Shown here one piece after another: positions 29,315 through 37,676 of a DNA stretch of 64,000 nucleotides (positions are counted from its first letter, which is position 1; each line of letters opens with the position of its first letter). A program made the translations under genes and the position numbers. The notes beneath the pieces are model-generated. The model had not been told where the DNA came from, did no database searches, and saw only the letters and a list, made by a program, of their open reading frames with translations. This DNA comes from Stenotrophomonas nitritireducens (GTDB lineage Bacteria > Pseudomonadota > Gammaproteobacteria > Xanthomonadales > Xanthomonadaceae). The stretch is taken from NCBI RefSeq assembly GCF_001431425.1, contig NZ_LDJG01000007.1:1-64000 (forward strand). The letters run 5' to 3'.

Positions 29315-30676
29315 ATGAGCAAGATCCATATCCTCGGCATCGCCGGTACTTTCATGGGCGGCGTGGCCGCCCTGGCCCGCGAACTCGGCCACCCGGTCGA
29401 AGGCAGCGACCAGGCGGTGTATCCGCCCATGTCCACCCAGCTGGAAACGCTGGGCATCGCCCTGGCGCAGGGCTACCTGCCGGGCAACATCGGCGCCGAT
29501 TGCGACGAAGTCGTGATCGGCAATGCGCTCTCGCGCGGAAACGCGGCGGTGGAGGCGGTGCTCGATGCGGGCCGGCGCTATACCAGCGGCGCGCAGTGGC
29601 TGGCCGAAAACGTGCTGCCCGGCCGCGACACGCTGGCCGTGGCCGGCACCCACGGCAAGACCACCACCACGACGATCCTGGCCTACCTGCTGCAGGCGGC
29701 CGGGCGCGAGCCGGGTTTCCTGATCGGCGGCGTGGCCGAGGATTTCGGCATGTCCGCGCGCATCGGCCAAGGCCGCGAGTTCGTGGTCGAGGCCGACGAA
29801 TACGACACCGCGTTCTTCGACAAGCGCAGCAAGTTCGTCCACTACCGGCCGCTGGTGGCGATCCTCAACAATCTGGAATACGACCACGCCGACATCTTCC
29901 CGGACGTGGCGGCGATCCAGCGCCAGTTCCACCACCTGGTGCGCACCGTGCCCGGCCGCGGCCGGCTGATCGTCAACGGCGAGGACGCGCGCCTGGCCGA
30001 AGTGCTGGCGATGGGCTGCTGGACGCCGGTGGAGCGCTTCGGTTTCGACCCTGCGCTGGAATGGAGCGCGCGCCTGCTCGAACAGGACGGCAGCGCGTTC
30101 GCGGTGCTGCATCGTGGCGCGGAAGTGGCGCAGGTGCGCTGGCCGCTGCTGGGCCGCCACAACGTGCTCAACGGCTTGGCCGCGCTGGCCGCGGCGCATG
30201 CGGTGGGCGTGGACGTGGCCGCGGTGGCGCCGGCGCTGGCCGGCTTCCACAGCGTCAAGCGCCGCCTGGAAGTGATCGGGCAGGCGCGCGGCGTGACCAT
30301 CTACGACGATTTCGCCCACCATCCCACCGCCATCCACACCACGCTGGAAGGACTGCGCGCGAAGGTCGGCGCTGCGCGGATCGTGGTGGCGATGGAGCCG
30401 CGCAGCAATTCGATGCGCCTGGGCGCGCACGCGCAGGCGCTGGCGCCGTCGCTGGACATCGCCGATGCGGTGGTGTTCCTCGCCCGTCCGGAGCTGCCCT
30501 GGGATGCGGCCGGGGTGATCGCGGCGGTGCGCGGCGATGCGCAGGCGGTGGCCGACACCGACGCGCTGCTGGCGCGGCTGGGCGGGGCGGTGCGCGACGG
30601 CGACCACGTGGTGTTCATGTCCAACGGCGGCTTCGACGGCGCGCCACGCCGCTTCCTCGCGCAACTGCAGGGCTGA
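29315..30676 (+). CDS. mpl: UDP-MurNAc:tripeptide ligase (Mpl), murein recycling
   Basis: A 453-residue Mur-ligase family enzyme that reattaches recycled L-Ala-gamma-D-Glu-mDAP to UDP-MurNAc. Seen are the N-terminal Gly-rich HILGIAGTFMGGVAALARE, ATP loop AGTHGKTTTTT, NNLEYDHADIF (typical of Mpl, not MurC) and the C-terminal YDDFAHHPTAIHTTLEGLR. Length matches the family. The next plus gene starts 230 bases later. Confidence 0.93.
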   Translation: MSKIHILGIAGTFMGGVAALARELGHPVEGSDQAVYPPMSTQLETLGIALAQGYLPGNIGADCDEVVIGNALSRGNAAVEAVLDAGRRYTSGAQWLAENVLPGRDTLAVAGTHGKTTTTTILAYLLQAAGREPGFLIGGVAEDFGMSARIGQGREFVVEADEYDTAFFDKRSKFVHYRPLVAILNNLEYDHADIFPDVAAIQRQFHHLVRTVPGRGRLIVNGEDARLAEVLAMGCWTPVERFGFDPALEWSARLLEQDGSAFAVLHRGAEVAQVRWPLLGRHNVLNGLAALAAAHAVGVDVAAVAPALAGFHSVKRRLEVIGQARGVTIYDDFAHHPTAIHTTLEGLRAKVGAARIVVAMEPRSNSMRLGAHAQALAPSLDIADAVVFLARPELPWDAAGVIAAVRGDAQAVADTDALLARLGGAVRDGDHVVFMSNGGFDGAPRRFLAQLQG

Positions 30677-30906
30677 TGCGCCTGCCGGGCGCGCGTCGGC
30701 GCTGCCGCCGCGCCGGCTCCATGCGAGCGGGGGTGTCCGTGCCCGCATACCGGCCGGACCGGGCAAGGGCAATCGTGGGCGGAACCTGTCCGCAAGGCGC
30801 AAGTCCGCCCGCGATGGTCCACAGGCAATCCATCGTGGCGGAGAGATAACCGCCGCTGCGCTACCCTCATCGTGTATCCCACTGTTCCCGGAGTCCGGCC
30901 AGGCCG

Positions 30907-31515
30907 ATGACCGACACGCAAACCTTGCCCCTGTTCCCCTTGCACGGCGTGCTGCTTCCCGGCGCCGCACTCGGCCTGCGCGTGTTCGAAGCGCGCTACC
31001 TGGACCTGGTGCGCGAATGCGGCCGCCAGGGCGGCACCTTCGGCATCTGCCTGATCCTCGAGGGCGAGGAAGTCGGCGCGCCAGCCACGCCCGCGGCCTG
31101 GGGCGTGGAGGCGCTGGTCGAGGATTTCGATGTCGGCGCCGATGGCGTGCTGGAGCTGCGCCTGCGCGGCGCGCGCCGTTTCCACGTCAACCGCACGCGG
31201 GTGCGCGACAACGGCCTGGTGGTGGCCGAGGTCGAATGGCGCGATCCGGATCATGACGACGAACTGCGGCCCGAGCATGCGCTGCTGGGGCTGCTGCTGG
31301 AGCGCATCCTCGAACAGGCCGGCGGCGAATTCGCCGGCGCCGGGCCCGCGCAGCTGGACCAGGCGGCATGGGTGGGTTGGCGGCTGGCCGAACTGCTGCC
31401 GCTGGAGGATGAGCAGCGATTGGTGCTGCTGCAGGAAGACGACCCGCACCAGCGCCTGGACCAGCTGCTCACCTGGATTCCCGATTTCGAACCACCGGCG
31501 GAAGCCGAGCTGTAG
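30907..31515 (+). CDS. LON N-terminal (substrate-binding) domain protein
   Basis: A 202-residue stand-alone LON-SB domain without protease or AAA parts. Typical start LPLFPLHGVLLPGAALGLRVFEARYLDLV, then beta-rich EDFDVGADGVLELRLRGARRFHV and helical C-terminal half ending ...LLEDEQRLVLLQEDDPHQRLDQ. The role of such proteins is not settled; protein quality control is assumed. Its TAG stop codon (31513-31515) is the third to fifth base of the first TGTAG of repeat array B, so the coding frame ends inside the repeat. Confidence 0.85.
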   Translation: MTDTQTLPLFPLHGVLLPGAALGLRVFEARYLDLVRECGRQGGTFGICLILEGEEVGAPATPAAWGVEALVEDFDVGADGVLELRLRGARRFHVNRTRVRDNGLVVAEVEWRDPDHDDELRPEHALLGLLLERILEQAGGEFAGAGPAQLDQAAWVGWRLAELLPLEDEQRLVLLQEDDPHQRLDQLLTWIPDFEPPAEAEL

Positions 31516-31912
31516 CGCCGGGCGGCGCCCGGCGGGGCTTTGCCGGGAAGGCTCCAGCGGGGCGTTGCCCCGCTCTACAAGGCGGCGGGGTTCTGTAGCG
31601 CCGGGCAGCGCCCGGCGGGGCTTCGCCGGGAAGGTTCCAGCGGGGCGTTGCCCCGCTCTACAAGGCGGCGGGGTTCTGTAGCGCCGGGCAGCGCCCGGTG
31701 GGGACTTTGCCGGGAAGGCTTCAGCGGGGCGTTGCCCCGCTCTACAAGGCGGCGGGGTTCTGAGGCGCCGGGCAGCGCCCGGCGGGGCTTTGCCGGGAAG
31801 GCTCCAGCGGGGCGTTGCCCCGCTCTACAAGGCGGCGGGGTTCTGTAGCGCCGGGCAGCGCCCGGCTGGGCTTTGCCGGGAAGGCTCCAGCGGGGCGTTG
31901 CCCCGCTCTACA
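31511..31912. repeat. Tandem cloverleaf repeat array B (5 copies)
   Basis: Copies start at 31511, 31594, 31677, 31761 and 31844 (period 83-84; 69-bp unit plus a 14-base spacer reading about AGGCGGCGGGGTTC). The orientation is opposite to array A. The outer TGTAG/CTACA stem is intact except in copy 4 (TGAGG). The first TGTAG supplies the stop of the upstream plus gene and the last CTACA supplies the stop (TAG on minus) of the downstream minus gene. Confidence 0.93.
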
Positions 31913-33920
31913 TGCTCTCGTGGGCCTGCGCGCTGCGGACCATCAGCAGCGGCATCCCGCTCTCCGGCATCGCCTGGGTGCGGGTGTCCATGCCGTCGAG
32001 CGATTGCTTGACCGCCTCCAGCGCCGGATCCACGCCGCGCAGCGGCAGCCACAGGCCGAACAGCTTGAAATGGCGCTGGTAGCGCAGGGTCTGCGCGCTG
32101 CCCAGCCACAGTGGCGCCTGGCCCGGTTGCAGCCGTACCGGCGCCGGCCACAGGCGCAGTGCATACAGTTCATCCGGCTGCGCGCCCTGGCGCAGCATCA
32201 GCAGCGACTCGACATTGGTGTCCAGCGTCGCCGGCAGTACCGGTACCTGTTCCGGCGTGGCCTTGCTGTCGAGCATGGCCAGGGCCTGCTGCCAGCCGGC
32301 CTGCGGCTGCAGCTTCCAGCCGTGGCGCTCCAACTGCTGCTGCAGGGGCGCCAGCGGCCCGGCTACCTGCACGTCCAGCGGCCAGCGCTGGTCATCGTCG
32401 AACTCGTTGCGGCGCGCCGGCAGTTCGCGCCAGCCGTCCTGCCACCACCCGGCCGCGTCCATCATCCGTGGCGCTTCGGCCGCCGGTTCGAACTTGGCCA
32501 GCTTGGCCGGCACGTTGCGCGGCGCGTACCAGAATCCGGCCAGCAAGAACACGCCGTAGAACAGCCACGTCACCGGCTTGACCCAGAAGGAGCGGTTGAA
32601 GCGGCGGCGGTAGGCGATGCCCAGCACCAGCAGCCAGAAGATGCCGAACAACATGCCGCCGATGACATCGCTAAGCCAGTGCGCGCCCAGGTAGAGGCGG
32701 GCGAAGCCAATGATCGTGACCACGATGCCCGACACCAGGTACGGCCACACCCGCGTGCGGCCGGGCAGTTCGCGGCTGATCAGCACGGCGAAGAAGCCGA
32801 AGGTGATGGTGGCCATGGTCACCGATACCGAGGGAAAGCCGAAACCGCTGCTGGCGGCCGGCGGCCGCACCACGTCCACGGTGGCGCCGAGCAGCTTGGT
32901 CAGCGCCAGGCCGAACGCCAGCGCGGCCAGCCAGTGCGCGGCGGCCATCCAGCGCCGGCGCCAGCACAGGTAGCCCATGCCCGCGGCGGTGGCCGGCAGC
33001 AGCACCTGCCAGTCGCCCAGCGAGGCCAGCGCGGCCATCGGGTAATCGGCCAGCGGATTGCGCAGGGCCAGCATCAGGTGGTGCACGGCCAGGTCCAGCG
33101 CCAGCGGCTCGCCGTGGCCGACCACGACCATCAGCAGCACGAACCAGCCCCAGCCCAGCAGCAGCAACATCAGCGCGAGCATCGCCAGCGGCACCGACTC
33201 GCGCCGGCGCGGGTCGAACAGGTCGTTCCAGTAGCGGCCGAGCAGGTGCGGATGGCGCTGCGACCAGCGCAGCAGGCGCGCCAGCCAGCCGTCCATGCGT
33301 GCGGCCGACCATCGGTAGCCATACAGCACGATGGCCCATACCAGCCCCAGCATCACCCCGAGCAGGGCCACCACCAGGAACAGCCGCCCGGCCACTGCCG
33401 CCACCGCGTCGTAGGCCTGGCCCAGCGCCCAGCCCGGCAGCAGGAACAGTACCGCCCACGACAGGCTGGCGACGGCGCTGGGTTGGGCGTAGCGCGCCAG
33501 CGGCATCTTCGCCATGCCGGCGATGGCCGGCACGAACGGACGGATCGCGCCGACATAGCGCGCCACCAGGATGCTCTTGAACGCATTGCGCCTGAACAGC
33601 AGTTCGCCACGCTCCAGCAGCTGCGGATAGCGGCTGAACGGCCACACCCCGCGCAGGCGGTCGCCCCAGCGCCGGCCGACCCAGTAGCTCAGTCCATCGC
33701 CGCAGAACGCGCCCAGGGTGGCGCAGGCCACCGCATAGGGGCCGGAGATCTCGCCCATGCCGATCAGCACGCCGACGGCGATCATCAGCGGCAGCGCCGG
33801 CACGATCGCACCGAGGATGATGACGGCGTCGCAGAAGGCGATGGCGAAAATGACGGCGCCGGCCAGCACCGGGTGCGCGGCGATCCAGGCCAGGGTGGTG
33901 TCGATCCAGGAAGAGTCCAT
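31908..33920 (-). CDS. DedA - PAP2 phosphatase - LssY-like fusion membrane protein
   Basis: A 670-residue inner-membrane protein. Residues 1-~200 are a DedA/VTT domain (IILGAIVPALPLMIAVGVLI; FRRNAFKSILVARYVGAIRPFVPAIAGM). About 230-440 are a PAP2-type lipid phosphatase domain, with its third motif RLYLGAHWLSD intact but the usual PSGH read as PSVS (GFGFPSVSVTMAT). The final ~200 residues are an LssY C-terminal-like periplasmic domain. A role in recycling undecaprenyl or other lipid phosphates is likely for the family, though loss of the PSGH His may alter catalysis. The start at 33920 gives MDSSWIDTTLAW; the stop lies in repeat array B. Confidence 0.85.
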   Translation of the reverse strand: MDSSWIDTTLAWIAAHPVLAGAVIFAIAFCDAVIILGAIVPALPLMIAVGVLIGMGEISGPYAVACATLGAFCGDGLSYWVGRRWGDRLRGVWPFSRYPQLLERGELLFRRNAFKSILVARYVGAIRPFVPAIAGMAKMPLARYAQPSAVASLSWAVLFLLPGWALGQAYDAVAAVAGRLFLVVALLGVMLGLVWAIVLYGYRWSAARMDGWLARLLRWSQRHPHLLGRYWNDLFDPRRRESVPLAMLALMLLLLGWGWFVLLMVVVGHGEPLALDLAVHHLMLALRNPLADYPMAALASLGDWQVLLPATAAGMGYLCWRRRWMAAAHWLAALAFGLALTKLLGATVDVVRPPAASSGFGFPSVSVTMATITFGFFAVLISRELPGRTRVWPYLVSGIVVTIIGFARLYLGAHWLSDVIGGMLFGIFWLLVLGIAYRRRFNRSFWVKPVTWLFYGVFLLAGFWYAPRNVPAKLAKFEPAAEAPRMMDAAGWWQDGWRELPARRNEFDDDQRWPLDVQVAGPLAPLQQQLERHGWKLQPQAGWQQALAMLDSKATPEQVPVLPATLDTNVESLLMLRQGAQPDELYALRLWPAPVRLQPGQAPLWLGSAQTLRYQRHFKLFGLWLPLRGVDPALEAVKQSLDGMDTRTQAMPESGMPLLMVRSAQAHESM

Positions 33921-34050
33921 CGCGGGATTATAGAAGGGCGCGGGTGTCAGACCGGTGGCATGCGACGAGGTTCCGGACAGCGGCCGTGCAGGTAGGGAAA
34001 ACCCCTGGACACGGGGCGGCCGGCCCGGCCAACGAGGGCCGGACGCTAGA

Positions 34051-34722
34051 ATGGCGCCGATGGCGAACACCAACGAAGACGGCATCCAGATCCTCAAGTC
34101 CGACAGCTTCGGCCGCATCCTGCTGGTGCGCGAGGGGGGGCGCCGTTTCGTGCGCCGCGATCTCGGCGCCACGCCGTGGTGGCTGCGGCTTCCGGCCTGG
34201 TGGCTGGCACGGCGCGAGGCCCGCGCGCTGGCCAGACTGGGCGGCATGGAGGCGACCCCGCAGCTGCTGGGCTGGGACGGGCGCTGGCTGGACCGCAGCT
34301 ACATGGAAGGCGCGGCGATGCACCTGCGCCCGCCGCGCGGCGACGTGGCCTGGTTCCGCGCCGCGCGCCGGCTGCTGCAGCAGGTGCACCGCCATGGCAT
34401 CGCCCACAACGACCTGGCCAAGGAAGCCAACTGGCTGGTACGCGCCGACGGTTCGCCGGCGCTGATCGATTTCCAGCTGGCGGTATGCGGCGACCCGCGC
34501 TCGCGCTGGATGCGCCTGCTCGCCCGCGAGGACCTGCGCCACCTGCTCAAGCACAAGCGCATGTACTGCAGGCAGGCCCTGACGCCGGTGGAGCTGCGCC
34601 TGCTCAAGCGCCATTCGTGGGTGCGCGAACTGTGGTTCGCCACCGGCAAGCCGGTCTACCGCTTCGTCACCCGGCGCATCCTGCACTGGGAAGACAACGA
34701 GGGGCAGGGGCCGAAGATGTGA
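34051..34722 (+). CDS. RIO1/WaaP-like small kinase
   Basis: A 223-residue cytoplasmic protein with a protein-kinase-like fold. Catalytic loop HNDLAKEANWLV (His-Asn-Asp, residues ~119-121) and metal site LIDFQ (Asp ~140) are present; the N-lobe is short and lacks a clear Gly-rich loop. The C-terminal third is basic and may contact membrane (YRFVTRRILHW). Two ATGs, 34051 and 34060, are close; neither has a strong Shine-Dalgarno. It is divergent from the DedA-PAP2 gene. An envelope or LPS-sugar kinase role is possible; the substrate is unknown. Confidence 0.72.
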   Translation: MAPMANTNEDGIQILKSDSFGRILLVREGGRRFVRRDLGATPWWLRLPAWWLARREARALARLGGMEATPQLLGWDGRWLDRSYMEGAAMHLRPPRGDVAWFRAARRLLQQVHRHGIAHNDLAKEANWLVRADGSPALIDFQLAVCGDPRSRWMRLLAREDLRHLLKHKRMYCRQALTPVELRLLKRHSWVRELWFATGKPVYRFVTRRILHWEDNEGQGPKM

Positions 34723-34749
34723 TCCATCCCGCGCAGCGGGATGGATCAC
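34719..34749. terminator. Perfect 14-bp hairpin over the kinase stop codon
   Basis: GTGATCCATCCCGC pairs with GCGGGATGGATCAC around a 3-base loop, and the TGA stop of the kinase gene lies in the left arm. There is no T-run. It could end transcription or protect the 3' end. Confidence 0.6.
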
Positions 34750-34767
34750 CGGAAAACCAGACCGCCT

Positions 34768-34920
34768 TGTAGAGCGGGGCAACGCCCCGCTGGGGCATTA
34801 CCAGGCAAGCCCCGCCGGGCGTTGCCCGGCGCTACAGAACCCCGCCGCTTTGTAGAGCGGGGCAACGCCCCGCTTGGGGCATTCCCAAGCAGGCGCCGCC
34901 GGGCGTTGCCCGGCGCCACG
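34768..34920. repeat. Cloverleaf repeat array C (2 copies)
   Basis: Two units, 34768-34836 and 34851-34920, in the same orientation as array A, separated by a 14-base spacer (GAACCCCGCCGCTT). The second copy has paired-looking changes in its middle arm (TTGGGG...CCCAAG) and ends CCACG. It lies between convergent genes. Confidence 0.9.
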
Positions 34921-34953
34921 GAACCGGGTCGCCGTATAACGCTCCGACCCGGC

Positions 34954-35643
34954 TCAGCGCACCTCCACCACCTGCCTGCCGAGGTAGCGACGCTGGGCGT
35001 CGAAGTCATAGCCCAGAGTGAGCACGCCGTCGTCGGCGCAGGCATGGCAGCCGCGCAGCGGGGTGGCGTAGAGCAGGCGCACGCCGCCATCGGGCAGGGG
35101 CGCAGTGCCGGCCGCCTGTGCCGGGGCGAAGGGTGTGGCATCCGGATGCCTGTCGAAGAAGGCCTTGGCCGATGCCTCGGCGCGCGCGCTGTCCGGCAGC
35201 ACGTCGGCGTCCACGTCGATGGTCCTGCCCTCGGCGTCCACCAGCCAGGTGCCCTCGTTGGTGTTGGCGCGCAGCGGGAATTCCAGCGTCGCCACGCCGA
35301 CGCCGGACTGGTCGTCCCATGCGCTCACGTAGCCGGGGTTGTCCTGTGCGGCCAAGCGCTGCGCGGCGGCGATCGCGGCCGGTGTCGCCCCGGCGCCGCG
35401 CATGGCCTCGACCACGCAGTTGCCGCCGGCGGGCGGTGCGTCGCTGCGGCAGGCGTCGGTCGATCCGCTCCACACCGCGCTGGCGTCGATCCGCGAGGGG
35501 ACGGCGTCGCTGTTGCCAAGGCCGGTGGTCTGCCCGGCGGCATCGCGCGGGCGCGGCGCATCGGCCGGCGCGGCGGCCTGTTTCTGGCAGGCCGCCAGGG
35601 AAAGGGCGAGCAGCAGGGGAACGGCAACAGTCAACGGTTTCAT
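34954..35643 (-). CDS. Hypothetical lipoprotein
   Basis: A 229-residue protein with lipoprotein signal MKPLTVAVPLLLALSLAAC (lipobox LAAC). After a low-complexity Ala/Pro stretch comes a globular domain with four cysteines, including the pair TDACRSDAPPAGGNCVVE and the CxxC in RGCHACADDG. The CxxC could be redox-active or metal-binding. No family recognised. The start at 35643 is set by the lipoprotein signal; the open frame extends to 35721 without support. Confidence 0.7.
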   Translation of the reverse strand: MKPLTVAVPLLLALSLAACQKQAAAPADAPRPRDAAGQTTGLGNSDAVPSRIDASAVWSGSTDACRSDAPPAGGNCVVEAMRGAGATPAAIAAAQRLAAQDNPGYVSAWDDQSGVGVATLEFPLRANTNEGTWLVDAEGRTIDVDADVLPDSARAEASAKAFFDRHPDATPFAPAQAAGTAPLPDGGVRLLYATPLRGCHACADDGVLTLGYDFDAQRRYLGRQVVEVR

Positions 35644-35782
35644 TGGAACGCACGACGGATACGGGAGGGCGCCAGTATCGGCATCGCGCATTAACGGCAG
35701 GTGTTCGACGCGCGCGGCCATGGGCGGCGGCGGTCATGGCGCATAATGCGCTCCGCTTTCATCGGGTATCGCGGAGTCGCGC

Positions 35783-36601
35783 ATGAGCAGCCTGCAAGGC
35801 AAGACCCTCTTCATCACCGGCGCCTCGCGCGGCATCGGCCTGGCCATCGCGCTGCGTGCCGCGCGCGACGGCGCCAACGTCGCCATCGCCGCCAAGTCGG
35901 CGGTGCCCAATCCCAAGCTGCCGGGCACCATCCATACCGCGGTCGAGGCGGTGAATGCGGCCGGTGGTCGCGGCCTGGCGCTGAAGTGCGACATCCGCGA
36001 GGAAGACCAGGTGCATGCGGCGGTGGCGGCCACGGTCGACACCTTCGGCGGCATCGACATCCTGGTGAACAACGCCTCGGCGATCTGGCTGCGCGGCGCA
36101 CTGGACACGCCGATGAAGCGCTTCGACCTGATGCAGCAGGTCAATGCGCGCGGCAGTTTCCTGTGCGCGCAGGCCTGCCTGCCGCACCTGTTGCAGGCGC
36201 CGAATCCGCACATCCTCACCCTCGCGCCGCCGCCGAGCCTGGATCCCAAATGGTGGGGGCCGCACACCGGCTACACCCTGGCCAAGATGGGCATGAGCTT
36301 CGTGACCCTGGGCCTGGCCGCCGAGTTCGGGCCGCAGGGCGTGGCGGTGAACGCGCTGTGGCCGCGCACCATCATCGCCACCGATGCGATCAACATGATT
36401 CCCGGCGTCGATGCCGCCGGCTGCCGCCGCCCGGAGATCATGGCCGATGCCGCGCATGCGGTGCTGGTGCGCGAGGCGGCCGGCTTCAGCGGCCAGTTCC
36501 TGATCGACGACGAGGTGCTGGCGCAGGCCGGCGTGGCCGACCTGTCCGCCTATGCGGTCGATCCGTCGCGGCCGCTGCTGCCGGACCTGTTCCTCGACTG
36601 A
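35783..36601 (+). CDS. Short-chain dehydrogenase/reductase, HSDL2-like
   Basis: A 272-residue SDR. NAD(P)-binding TGASRGIGLAIALRAARDGA, NNASAIW, and active-site YTLAK are visible. The segment KSAVPNPKLPGTIHTAV is typical of the hydroxysteroid dehydrogenase-like 2 (HSDL2) branch, but the C-terminal SCP2 domain of animal HSDL2 is absent. It stands alone; the substrate is unknown. Confidence 0.85.
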   Translation: MSSLQGKTLFITGASRGIGLAIALRAARDGANVAIAAKSAVPNPKLPGTIHTAVEAVNAAGGRGLALKCDIREEDQVHAAVAATVDTFGGIDILVNNASAIWLRGALDTPMKRFDLMQQVNARGSFLCAQACLPHLLQAPNPHILTLAPPPSLDPKWWGPHTGYTLAKMGMSFVTLGLAAEFGPQGVAVNALWPRTIIATDAINMIPGVDAAGCRRPEIMADAAHAVLVREAAGFSGQFLIDDEVLAQAGVADLSAYAVDPSRPLLPDLFLD

Positions 36602-36723
36602 GCCACCGCGATGGCCGCGGCCATCGCCCGGCGCCGCGATGGGGCATGCCGCCTGCTGCCTCCCGGTGCTGGTGCCGGCCGGGTTCGCCCGGGCCGGCAG
36701 CGCGTGGAGCAGCCGGCTCGTGC
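36602..36723. terminator. Convergent gap with GC-rich hairpin
   Basis: The 122-base gap between convergent genes holds GCCGGCCGGG...CCCGGGCCGGC (about 36676-36700), a near-perfect hairpin with one bulge, without a T-run. It is unrelated in sequence to the cloverleaf repeats. Confidence 0.45.
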
Positions 36724-37605
36724 TTACGGCTCGAGCGGCTCGGGCAGTTCATGCCCGCAGCGGTTGCAGTAACGCGCCGCCGGCTCGTGCCCCTCATACC
36801 CGCAGACGACGCAGCCGCGGTCATCGCGGCGGCGCCGGCCGGCCGCGGCCTCGGCCTGGCGCATGCCGTTGGCCAGTTCGGCGGTGTAGATGCCGGTGGG
36901 CACGGCGATGATGCTGTAGCCGATCAGGATCAGCGCCGAGGTGACGAAGCGCCCCAGCGTGGTCTGCGGCACGATGTCGCCGAAGCCGACCGTGGCCATG
37001 GTCACCACCGCCCAGTACATGCTGGCCGGGATGTTGCTGAAGCCGTGGCTGGGGCCCTCGATCACGTACATCAGCGAGCCGGCGACGATGGCGATGGTGA
37101 TCACCAGCGACAGGAACAGCAGGATCTTGCGGCGGCTGCGCCACAGCGCCTGCATCAGGATGCCGCTTTCCTCGATGTAGCGGGTCAGCTTGAGGATGCG
37201 GAACACCCGCAGGATGCGCAGGGCGCGCACCACCAGCAGGGTCTGCGCGCCGGGCAGCAGCAGCGAGAGATAGGTGGGCAGGATCGCCAGCAGGTCGATG
37301 ATGCCCCAGATGCTGAGCGCATAGCGCAGCGGCCGCCGCACCACCAGCAGGCGCAGCGCGTACTCGGCGCTGAACAGCAGGGTGAAGCCCCATTCGGCCA
37401 CGTAGAACCACGACGCCCAGGCGGCATGGATGTGCTGCACGCTGTCCAGCATCACCACCAGCACGCTGGCGACGATGGCGTAGACCAGCAGCAGGTCGAA
37501 ATTGCGCGAAGGCCGGGTATCGCGCCGGTAGATGATGTCGAACCAGCGGCGGCGCCAGCCGGTCTCGGAGGCGGGGTTCAGTTGCGGGGTCGAGAACAGT
37601 CGCAT
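36724..37605 (-). CDS. Voltage-gated K+ channel with C-terminal zinc ribbon
   Basis: A 293-residue six-helix channel. The S4 segment VRALRILRVFRILKLTRY (~127-143) has regularly spaced Arg/Lys; the pore has the K+ filter TVGFGD at 205-210; S6 is TSALILIGYSIIAVPTGIY. After S6 there is a short basic linker and a four-Cys zinc ribbon, CxxC...CxxC at Cys265, 268, 280 and 283, in place of the usual RCK domain. A metal- or redox-gated channel is one possible reading (inference). Confidence 0.88.
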   Translation of the reverse strand: MRLFSTPQLNPASETGWRRRWFDIIYRRDTRPSRNFDLLLVYAIVASVLVVMLDSVQHIHAAWASWFYVAEWGFTLLFSAEYALRLLVVRRPLRYALSIWGIIDLLAILPTYLSLLLPGAQTLLVVRALRILRVFRILKLTRYIEESGILMQALWRSRRKILLFLSLVITIAIVAGSLMYVIEGPSHGFSNIPASMYWAVVTMATVGFGDIVPQTTLGRFVTSALILIGYSIIAVPTGIYTAELANGMRQAEAAAGRRRRDDRGCVVCGYEGHEPAARYCNRCGHELPEPLEP

Positions 37606-37676
37606 GGCGGCATTGTGCCGCAGCCCGCGTAATGGGAGAGAATGCGTCTTTCGCCCACCCTACTTGCCGGAACGCC

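Noticed and set aside
31540..31848. Open frames inside repeat arrays (e.g. 31540-31848, 26620-26820, 43035-43268)
   Set aside because: They encode the same repeated peptide because the DNA is tandemly repeated without stops in one frame; no start signals and no resemblance to a protein.
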